A DNA stretch of 6,235 nt. It comes from Nitrospirota bacterium (GTDB taxonomy: Bacteria > Nitrospirota > UBA9217). The notes beneath the pieces are model-generated. The model had not been told where the DNA came from. It worked only from the letters and a program-made list of their open reading frames with translations, and ran no database searches. Numbering within the stretch: position 1 is the stretch's first letter; each line of letters starts with the position of its first letter. The DNA is taken from assembly GCA_027456925.1 (NCBI GenBank), contig DAIDTZ010000119.1:1-6235 (forward strand). The letters run 5' to 3'. This document shows, in pieces, positions 1 to 5,394 of the stretch. Made by a program: the position numbers and the translations under genes.

Positions 1-1035
1 TATGACAAACGGGAGTTCAAGGGCAAGGTCGTCGGCACTGACCCGCGGACGGACCTTGCCGTGGTCAAGATCGATGCCCGGGGCCTGCCGACGCTCACGC
101 TCGGGGAATCCGGAAAAATGAAAACGGGAGATCTCGTCCTCGCGATCGGCAATCCTTTTGGCCTGAATCAGACGATCACCATGGGTATTGTGAGCGCCGT
201 GGGCCGGTCGAACATCGGCCTGGCGGACTACGAAGATTTTATCCAGACCGACGCGGCGATCAACCCCGGCAATTCAGGGGGCGCCCTGGTCAACGCCAGC
301 GGCGAGCTGGTCGGCATCAACACCGCAATTTATTCTACGAGCGGCGGCTACATGGGCATCGGCTTTGCCATTCCCTCCGACATGGCAAAGGTCGTGCTGG
401 ATAGCATCATCAAGCACGGCAAGGTTATCCGCGGATGGCTCGGCGTGAGCATTCAGGACCTGACGCCCGACATTGCAAAGGGGCTCGGGATCAAGGAAAC
501 AGCCGGCGCACTGGTTTCAGGCGTTCAAACGGGCAGCCCGGCAGACAAAGCCGGCCTGAAGCAAGGGGACCTCATCACGGGAATAATCTCGGGAAAAATC
601 GATGACTCCACGAGCCTGAGAAATATTATCGCGTCAACAGCTCCGGGAACCAAGGTCGATGTCAGGATCATAAGAAACGGCAAGGAACAAACGGTAACCG
701 TCGTACTCAGCGAGTATAAGGACCATGCGATTGCCAAAAAAACCGAGTATGATAACGCGTTAAAGGGCGTTTCCGTGCAGGACCTTACCCCCGGCCTTCG
801 AAACAAGTTGAGTATTCCTGAAGGTGTGAACGGCGTTGTCGTCACCGGGGTAAGCCCCAACCTGGCGGGCCAGAGATTGCTGCAGCCGAATGACGTTATT
901 GAGGAAGTAAACAGGACGGCAATTCAAAATATTCAGGATTACGACCAAGCGGTTTCCCGGATCCATGCCAAGGACACCGTTCTCCTGCTTATCTATCGGG
1001 ATGGCACATCGGTTTACCTGACCATACAGCCGTAA
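1..1035 (+). CDS. HtrA/DegP-family periplasmic serine protease with two PDZ domains, 5'-truncated by the window edge
   Basis: The reading frame is open from base 1 to the TAA at 1033-1035 and gives 344 residues of the C-terminal part. The first codons read YDKREFKGKVVGTDPRTDLA, so the fragment starts before the catalytic Asp (D18 of the fragment, in TDLAVVKI). The nucleophile Ser92 lies in the hallmark NPGNSGGAL. The catalytic His and the signal peptide must lie upstream of the window, roughly 100-150 residues away judging from usual DegP/DegQ lengths. Two PDZ domains follow: about fragment residues 140-235 (RGWLGVSIQDLTPDIAKGLG, then SPADKAGLKQGDLI) and about 250-340 (LKGVSVQDLTPGLRNKL to the C-terminus). 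Known family role: ATP-independent protease and chaperone that degrades misfolded envelope proteins and assembles into oligomers through its PDZ domains. The two-PDZ layout fits DegP/DegQ rather than DegS, but I do not choose between those two. Codons before the first in-frame GTG at 61 clearly belong to the gene, so 61 is not its start. Confidence 0.95.
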   Translation, partial: YDKREFKGKVVGTDPRTDLAVVKIDARGLPTLTLGESGKMKTGDLVLAIGNPFGLNQTITMGIVSAVGRSNIGLADYEDFIQTDAAINPGNSGGALVNASGELVGINTAIYSTSGGYMGIGFAIPSDMAKVVLDSIIKHGKVIRGWLGVSIQDLTPDIAKGLGIKETAGALVSGVQTGSPADKAGLKQGDLITGIISGKIDDSTSLRNIIASTAPGTKVDVRIIRNGKEQTVTVVLSEYKDHAIAKKTEYDNALKGVSVQDLTPGLRNKLSIPEGVNGVVVTGVSPNLAGQRLLQPNDVIEEVNRTAIQNIQDYDQAVSRIHAKDTVLLLIYRDGTSVYLTIQP

Positions 1036-1057
1036 TCGAACAGCGTGAAGATCGATT

Positions 1058-1100
1058 CCGCGGCCGGGGAGAGAGAAGCTTTCCGGCCGCGGGTTTTTCT
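1058..1100 (+). terminator. Rho-independent terminator of the htrA-like gene
   Basis: A perfect 10-bp GC-only stem pairs CCGCGGCCGG (1058-1067) with CCGGCCGCGG (1083-1092). Two G-U pairs and one A-U pair can extend it inward, leaving a loop of about 9 nt. It is followed by GTTTTTCTTT. It begins 22 bases after the protease stop codon, as expected for the end of that transcript. Confidence 0.92.
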
Positions 1101-1318
1101 TTATCGACGCGTTTCCAGTTAATAAAAGATCAAGTTGACGAAATCTGACTGTGCCGGGTTCCTCCTGTTGTCCTTTGTCTTTCTCGGTTGTCCTGCCACG
1201 ATGCATATCGCTCTTTACTTCAATCCTTCTTTAGGGAAAAGATCTATTCAGTAAAAAAAGTTACTGTTTTACATACCCTTAAAATACCCATAGCAGGTGA
1301 TTGACTATCAGGGGGGGG
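1101..1318. other. Non-coding spacer between convergent genes
   Basis: I see no credible gene here. The open frames that cross it on the minus strand are shadows running into the protease gene and through its terminator. The spacer holds a weak AT-rich hairpin (1249-1266), two copies of GTTGTCCT with a 20-base period (1167-1174 and 1187-1194), and a run of eight G at 1311-1318 directly beyond the stop codon of the minus-strand gene. Confidence 0.7.
1249..1270. terminator. Weak AT-rich hairpin, possible terminator for the convergent pair
   Basis: CAGTAA (1249-1254) and TTACTG (1261-1266) form a 6-bp stem with a 6-base A-rich loop, followed on the plus strand by TTTT. On the minus strand it lies about 50 bases beyond the transglycosylase stop, but there the hairpin is not followed by a clean T run. 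It is the only terminator candidate I find for that gene, and it is weak. Confidence 0.25.
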
Positions 1319-2143
1319 CTACAGCTCTTTCCGCGTTTTTCGCTTTACGTTTTTGCTTTTCTGTTTTGAAGGGTCATCGGTAAGCACGAGCGCGCCGTCA
1401 TCGCCGTAGCCGATGAAGATCGTATAGCGCGGCGTAAGCGAGCTTCTGCTTATACTTCCGCCGGTCCCATTGTACAGGTTGAGGATCCTCTGCACGTAGT
1501 TCTGTGTTTCGGGGTAGGGGGGGACAGTTCCCCACTTTTTGACAGCCGACTCTCCGGAGTTGTAGGCTGCCAGTGCAAGCGACAGATTTCCTTCATACCG
1601 GTCGATCAGGTACCGGAGATATCTCACCCCTCCGTCGATGTTTTCATCAGGACTGAAGATGTTCCGAATGTTCATGTTGACGGCGGTTTGCGGCATGAGC
1701 TGCATGAGTCCCATGGCGCCTTTCCGGGACATTGCATAGGGGTTGAAGTCTGATTCCACTTTGACGATTGCATGGACCAGCGCCGGGTCGACGCCGTGCC
1801 TGTCGCAGGCGTTGTTGATGATCTCCGTGTAGGCGCTCGGCATATTGTCCGACGAAACTGTCCTTTGCCGGGCATACCGCGGGGAAGACGTCCGCTTTGC
1901 ATAGGCGATTTGCTTCGGTTCCGGCCTGACTCTTAGGTGCTTTACGCGCTTGTTGGAAGGGACAGACACATTACTGAAGTGGACGACACCGGCTTCGTCC
2001 GTATACTGATAGATATCGGCGAAAGCACGTTCGCCGGCAATGCAAAGCACAGCCGCGATCGCACAGATCAGCGTTGTGCAGCGTATCACGCTCAACTTCA
2101 CGCCTAATGTCTCGATCACAGTATTCTCGCCTGGATTCTGCAT
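1319..2143 (-). CDS. Secreted lytic transglycosylase (SLT domain) with N-terminal DUF4124-type segment
   Basis: The 274-residue product (from ATG 2143) is predicted to cleave the glycan strands of peptidoglycan in the periplasm, leaving 1,6-anhydro-muramic ends. Residues about 15-42 form a signal peptide: basic start, hydrophobic CTTLICAIAAVLCIAG, and likely cleavage after AFA (A42). There is no good lipobox. Residues 43-70 (IYQYTDEAGVVHFSNV) match the DUF4124 pattern. The SLT domain covers about 105-225, with catalytic Glu130 in VKVESDFNP, then GAMGLMQLMP and LALAAYNSGESAV, all hallmark motifs of soluble-type lytic transglycosylases. The tail (236-258) resembles a degraded second DUF4124-like strand pattern. 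The stop is TAG at 1319-1321. The start is uncertain. ATG 2143 has no ribosome binding site and lies at the predicted transcription start. In-frame GTG codons at 2119 (preceded by AGGCGAG) or 2101 (giving MKLSVIRCTTLIC) would give a more normal signal peptide. The gene is convergent with the protease and has its own promoter. Confidence 0.93.
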   Translation of the reverse strand: MQNPGENTVIETLGVKLSVIRCTTLICAIAAVLCIAGERAFADIYQYTDEAGVVHFSNVSVPSNKRVKHLRVRPEPKQIAYAKRTSSPRYARQRTVSSDNMPSAYTEIINNACDRHGVDPALVHAIVKVESDFNPYAMSRKGAMGLMQLMPQTAVNMNIRNIFSPDENIDGGVRYLRYLIDRYEGNLSLALAAYNSGESAVKKWGTVPPYPETQNYVQRILNLYNGTGGSISRSSLTPRYTIFIGYGDDGALVLTDDPSKQKSKNVKRKTRKEL

Positions 2144-2151
2144 TAGTTTAT

Positions 2152-2181
2152 ATTATAGAGTATCAAAAACCTCTTTGTCAA
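2152..2181 (-). promoter_or_regulatory. Near-consensus sigma70 promoter for the lytic transglycosylase
   Basis: Read on the minus strand, TTGACA (2181-2176) and TATAAT (2157-2152) are both perfect consensus hexamers with an 18-base spacer. The predicted transcription start falls around 2144-2146, immediately before the annotated ATG at 2143. This implies either a leaderless message or translation from a downstream GTG. Confidence 0.75.
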
Positions 2182-2369
2182 CGAAAGTTTGGCTGACGGG
2201 CATAATCGGAGTCTCGTTTAAACCTGAGGATTGTATGATATAAGGGGTCCGAAAAGGCTTAATCCGTCTCCAATATCCAATTCCGGAGGCGTCATAGCTT
2301 ATATATCGGATCGACACTTGATCTTCTTTACTAAATGGAAGATAAAACGGCGAAAGTCCGACAATTTTC
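2182..2369. other. Non-coding spacer between divergent promoters
   Basis: This stretch separates the minus-strand transglycosylase promoter from the plus-strand tRNA promoter. I find no supported gene. A short open frame from 2231 runs into the tRNA and has no ribosome binding site. The only structure seen is a 6-bp inverted repeat ATCTTC/GAAGAT (2321-2326 and 2338-2343) with no T run. Confidence 0.6.
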
Positions 2370-2398
2370 TTGACATCCTGGAACCGGTGCTTTATTAT
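2370..2398 (+). promoter_or_regulatory. Sigma70 promoter of the initiator tRNA gene
   Basis: Perfect TTGACA (2370-2375), a 17-base spacer, and TATTAT (2393-2398, five of six consensus bases). The expected start point near 2405 leaves a leader of only about 6 bases before the mature tRNA 5' end at 2411, as is common for single tRNA genes. Confidence 0.85.
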
Positions 2399-2410
2399 GC
2401 ACTCTCACAT

Positions 2411-2487
<77 letters not shown>

Positions 2488-2495
2488 AACTAATC

Positions 2496-2535
2496 AAGAG
2501 GTTACGGTATCAACCGTAGCCTCTTTTTTATTTTC
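2496..2535 (+). terminator. Rho-independent terminator of tRNA-fMet
   Basis: A 13-bp stem pairs 2496-2508 (AAGAGGTTACGGT) with 2513-2525, with one T-G wobble and a 4-base loop (ATCA). A T-rich tail (TTTTT, then ATTTT) follows. It begins 9 bases after the tRNA CCA. Confidence 0.93.
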
Positions 2536-2542
2536 TGCCTCA

Positions 2543-2564
2543 TTTTCTAACGGTTTTCTAACGG
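2543..2564 (+). repeat. Perfect tandem 11-bp direct repeat, two copies
   Basis: TTTTCTAACGG occurs twice with no gap (2543-2553 and 2554-2564), between the tRNA terminator and the integrase remnant. Its position fits a leftover recombinase binding site or a simple duplication. The sequence alone does not decide. Confidence 0.85.
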
Positions 2565-2720
2565 AATTCAGAAATCCAACCATCAGGTCAACCTGTTGTT
2601 GGCGTTCCCGTTACCGTATTAAGGGAATGGCTTGGGCATAGGGAGATTACCAAGACCCTGATTTATACGCAGATAATTGGTCAGGATACAAGAGCTAGTA
2701 TGGATGGAGTGCGGTTTTGA
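2562..2720 (+). pseudogene. Remnant of a tyrosine recombinase (phage-type integrase) C-terminus
   Basis: The frame is open from 2562 to TGA 2718-2720. Its last 40 or so codons read VTVLREWLGHREITKTLI, then YTQIIGQDTRASMDGVRF. This is the classic end of the phage integrase family: the LGH box with the second conserved His (codon at 2637), then I-T-x-T-x-IY with the nucleophilic Tyr (codon at 2664). Nothing upstream carries the rest of the catalytic domain (the Arg boxes) or the core-binding domain. An in-frame TAA lies at 2559, and the tRNA terminator lies just before it. Fewer than 55 codons of a protein of usually 300-400 residues remain, with no start or ribosome binding site, so it is a dead fragment. 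It lies just 3' of a tRNA gene, where such integrases usually reside. Homologous codons are clear from about 2604 onward; the first 13 or so may be unrelated. Confidence 0.8.
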
Positions 2721-2836
2721 AGTGCAAGCCGACGGCGGCGTGAGGCGGAATCAGAATCTCCGCTGATGCAGTGAACCTATTGTGAATTATATGGGGAGCA
2801 GAGATTTGTCCTGACCTTCCGAGCGTGTAAAATAAA
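2721..2836. other. Non-coding stretch between integrase remnant and kinase promoter
   Basis: I see no gene, tRNA or strong terminator here. A short GCGGA/TCCGC hairpin (about 2743-2762) has no T run. No repeat of the tRNA 3' end was found that could mark the far end of an integrated element. Confidence 0.55.
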
Positions 2837-2886
2837 TTGTGCAAGTGGACAAACTCGGTATAATCGACTTATAGAAATAGTATAAT
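2837..2886 (+). promoter_or_regulatory. Candidate promoter(s) for the kinase gene
   Basis: TTGTGC (2837-2842), a 16-base spacer and perfect TATAAT (2859-2864) form a plausible sigma70 promoter with a weak -35. A second perfect TATAAT lies at 2881-2886 but has no convincing -35 at the right distance. Either would give a leader of about 50-75 bases before the ATG at 2943. Confidence 0.45.
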
Positions 2887-2899
2887 AGGACTGTTATTG

Positions 2900-2931
2900 A
2901 AGTAGTGATTTTTTTACTTGAAACACTGCTT
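2900..2931 (+). promoter_or_regulatory. Leader hairpin just before the kinase ribosome binding site
   Basis: AAGTAGTG (2900-2907) can pair with CACTGCTT (2924-2931): 8 pairs with one T-G wobble and a 16-base T-rich loop. The stem ends one base before the GGAGG at 2933. It could affect ribosome access, but it is short and may be chance. Confidence 0.3.
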
Positions 2932-2932
2932 T

Positions 2933-2937
2933 GGAGG
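2933..2937 (+). promoter_or_regulatory. Ribosome binding site fixing the kinase start at ATG 2943
   Basis: GGAGG lies 5 bases before ATG 2943. The frame also has a TTG at 2931, but that codon abuts and overlaps this site and cannot be its start. Confidence 0.85.
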
Positions 2938-2942
2938 CAAAC

Positions 2943-5315
2943 ATGTCCGGACATGATACGAGTAATTATATGGCGCATGGCTTTTGCTTGTTATGGGAAC
3001 CCGGCCTGATAAGGCTCCACGTCATATCCGACGTCATTACAGGGCTTGCCTATTATGCCATCGCAATCGCGCTCTTTTATTTTATTTATAAACGACGCGA
3101 TGCACCCTTTCCGCTCGTGTTCCTGTTGTTCGGCATTTTCATTCTTTCCTGCGGGACAACACATTTATTCGCTGCCTATACCATATATGTGCCCAAATAT
3201 TGGGAAGAAGGGGTCATTAAAGCGATTACCGCATTTGTTTCAGTCGTTGCCGCGATATTGCTTATCCCGCTCATACCCAAAGCCATCTCGCTGCCCAGTT
3301 TGACAAAAACGCTGGACGAAAACAAAAATCTTAACGGCATTTTAAAAAAGCAGGTTGAAAAGCTCATTCTTTCGAACACGCGTCTGAACGATGAAATTGC
3401 CGAACGCAGACAGGCTGAAACCGCGATGAAAGAACTTTCTTACAAAATGGAGTTGATACTGAATTCAGCGGCCGAAGGCATTTATGGCCTTGATTTAGAA
3501 GGGAAGGTGTCATTCATAAATCCTGCAGGCGTCCGGATGTTGGGATATGAGATTGAGGAAGTTATTGGCAAACACCGTCATTCCACATGGTGCCATTCCA
3601 GACCGGACGGAACACCTCTCCCTGCAGAGGAATGCGGCCTCAATTACCTGTTTGAGGAGGGGGATTCGGGCTCAGCCGATAATACGAGGTTCTGGAAAAA
3701 AGACGGCACAAGTTTCCCTGTAGAATATGCCAGTACGCCGATGTTCGAGGCTGATAAGCTGGTCGGCGCAGTTGTGACCTTTAAGGACATCACGGAACGA
3801 GTTGAGGCGGAAGCAGCCCTGAAAATTTCTGAAGAAAAATACCGCAACCTTGTGGACAACGCCCCTGTCGGCATATATAAAGCGAATTTCGCAGGCAGGT
3901 TTTTATATGTCAATAAGGCTTTGGCAGCTACGTTCGAATTCGATTCTCCAGAAGAGATGATGTCTGAAAATATTTTAGCGCGATATAAAAATCCTGAAGA
4001 TAGAGCGGCTTTCCTGGACGAACTGAAGAAAAACGGCAAGGTGAGTAACTTTGAACTTGACACCATATCGAAGACAGGAAAAACAATACATATAATTCTG
4101 AACTCAACTCTTGAGGATGGCACGATCTCGGGCATGGTCTTGGATGTTACCGAACAAAAGAAGCTCCAGGCCCAGCTTCTGCACGCCCAGAAAATGGAAG
4201 CGATTGGAACGCTTGCCGGGGGCGTTGCCCACGATTTCAATAATATCCTCAATGTGATCATGGGATACGGATCAATGGTGTTGGATGGCATGAAAACCGA
4301 TAGCCTTTCAAAAGAGCATATGAATGAGGTCCTCGCTGCCGCGGACAAGGCGGCAACTCTCACGAAGCGGCTGCTTGCCTTCAGCAGGAAACACGTTGTG
4401 GAGATGAAGCCCGTTAATGTCAACGAGCTGATCCTCGGCATCGAAAAAATGCTATCCAGGATTATAGGTGAAGATATCGTTTTTACCACTGAGCTGACAG
4501 GCGAAAAACTGACCGTGATGGCGGATGCCGGACAGATTGAACAGGTGTTGGTGAACCTTGCTTCGAATGCCCGCGATGCAATGCCAAAGGGTGGAAGGCT
4601 GACGATCAGTTCAGGAACCAAGAAAGTGGATGATGAGTATATTTCGGCGTATGGATACGGCAAGACAGGGACGTATGCCCTTATCGCGGTAACTGATACA
4701 GGGACCGGGATGGATCCGGAAACGCAGAAGAAGATATTTGAGCCGTTTTTTACCACAAAGGGGATCGGCGAGGGGACAGGGCTTGGGCTCTCGATCGCTT
4801 ACGGAATAATGAAACAACATAACGGATATATACAGGCCTACAGCGAAGAGGGAAAGGGGAGCGCCTTTAAAATATTTCTGCCTCTCGTGCAAGAGGGGGC
4901 GGCAAAAGGACGGGAACCTGAGGCCATTGACTCAATAAAGGGCGGAACAGAGACCATACTCGTAGCCGAGGACGACGAGGCGTTAAGGAAGCTGGCAAGG
5001 CTTGTCCTTGAGTCATTCGGCTACCGTGTCATAACCGCGGAGGACGGGGAAGATGCGATCAGCAAATATTTGGAAAACAGGGAGAAGATTCAGCTGGTAA
5101 TCCTCGACATGTTAATGCCGAAGAAAAGCGGCAAAGAGGCATCTGAGGAGATCAGAAAGATCAGCCCCGAGGTAAGGACGCTCTTTATGAGCGGTTATAC
5201 GATGGATATGCTCAGCAAGAAGCAATTGCTCGACGAGGGAATGGATTTCATCCTTAAACCTGTCTCGCCGAAAGACCTTTTGGAAAAAATAAGAAAGATG
5301 CTGGACAGATCATAA
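2943..5315 (+). CDS. Membrane hybrid histidine kinase with N-terminal ETR1-type ethylene-binding-like domain (EBD-PAS-PAS-HisKA-HATPase-REC)
   Basis: 790 residues. Residues 12-118 match the ethylene-binding domain of plant ETR1 and its bacterial homologues. There are three membrane helices (about 24-50, 57-82 and 91-112), LHVISDVITGLAYYAI, FGIFILSCGTTHLF and a C-terminal IPLIPKAISLPS. Asp30, Tyr37, Cys70 and His74 sit exactly 5 residues after ETR1 Asp25, Tyr32, Cys65 and His69; the last two ligate copper(I) in plant receptors. A coiled coil (about 120-165) leads to PAS1 (168-285, with Cys217 and Cys231 around a PDG insert) and PAS2 (296-402). Next come HisKA with phospho-accepting His430 (GGVAHDFNN), HATPase_c (N-box Asn542, DTGTGMD, FEPFFTTKG, GEGTGLGLS), and a C-terminal receiver (acidic E676-D677-D678, phospho-Asp722, Lys772). 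All catalytic motifs look intact. Plant receptors have GAF where this protein has PAS. Predicted role: membrane sensor that autophosphorylates and passes phosphate to its own receiver or the next gene's product. The ligand is inferred, not shown. Confidence 0.93.
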   Translation: MSGHDTSNYMAHGFCLLWEPGLIRLHVISDVITGLAYYAIAIALFYFIYKRRDAPFPLVFLLFGIFILSCGTTHLFAAYTIYVPKYWEEGVIKAITAFVSVVAAILLIPLIPKAISLPSLTKTLDENKNLNGILKKQVEKLILSNTRLNDEIAERRQAETAMKELSYKMELILNSAAEGIYGLDLEGKVSFINPAGVRMLGYEIEEVIGKHRHSTWCHSRPDGTPLPAEECGLNYLFEEGDSGSADNTRFWKKDGTSFPVEYASTPMFEADKLVGAVVTFKDITERVEAEAALKISEEKYRNLVDNAPVGIYKANFAGRFLYVNKALAATFEFDSPEEMMSENILARYKNPEDRAAFLDELKKNGKVSNFELDTISKTGKTIHIILNSTLEDGTISGMVLDVTEQKKLQAQLLHAQKMEAIGTLAGGVAHDFNNILNVIMGYGSMVLDGMKTDSLSKEHMNEVLAAADKAATLTKRLLAFSRKHVVEMKPVNVNELILGIEKMLSRIIGEDIVFTTELTGEKLTVMADAGQIEQVLVNLASNARDAMPKGGRLTISSGTKKVDDEYISAYGYGKTGTYALIAVTDTGTGMDPETQKKIFEPFFTTKGIGEGTGLGLSIAYGIMKQHNGYIQAYSEEGKGSAFKIFLPLVQEGAAKGREPEAIDSIKGGTETILVAEDDEALRKLARLVLESFGYRVITAEDGEDAISKYLENREKIQLVILDMLMPKKSGKEASEEIRKISPEVRTLFMSGYTMDMLSKKQLLDEGMDFILKPVSPKDLLEKIRKMLDRS

Positions 5316-5394
5316 CGCATGGTGCTGTCATTTCTCAGCGTTTGGGTTCAAAGAACGTGCTGCCGGCAGCTTGACACTCAGGATGAGATCCAAA
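5316..5394 (+). other. 79-bp gap between kinase and response regulator genes
   Basis: There is no terminator, so co-transcription is likely. The gap contains a perfect 12-bp palindrome GCTGCCGGCAGC (5359-5370) followed directly by TTGACA (5371-5376). No matching -10 hexamer lies at 16-18 bases, so I do not call a promoter. Confidence 0.5.

Noticed and set aside
760..1206. Minus-strand open frame crossing the protease 3' end and its terminator
   Set aside because: It runs through a strong intrinsic terminator and a clear protease gene, shows no domain, and is a shadow of the coding strand.
1311..1318. Run of eight G next to the transglycosylase stop, as a phase-variation tract
   Set aside because: On the coding strand the C run comes after the TAG stop, so slippage would not change the reading frame of the protein.
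2321..2343. Inverted repeat ATCTTC/GAAGAT as a terminator or riboswitch element
   Set aside because: Six pairs only, no T run, no associated gene end, and no recognisable riboswitch core around it.
2931..2942. TTG at 2931 as the kinase start codon
   Set aside because: It overlaps the leader hairpin and abuts the ribosome binding site that clearly serves ATG 2943.
3644..4756. 370-codon open frame antisense to the kinase gene
   Set aside because: It lies wholly inside the kinase gene. Its translation is rich in Ser, Phe, Pro and Ala with no recognisable domain, and the sense frame carries every expected kinase motif.
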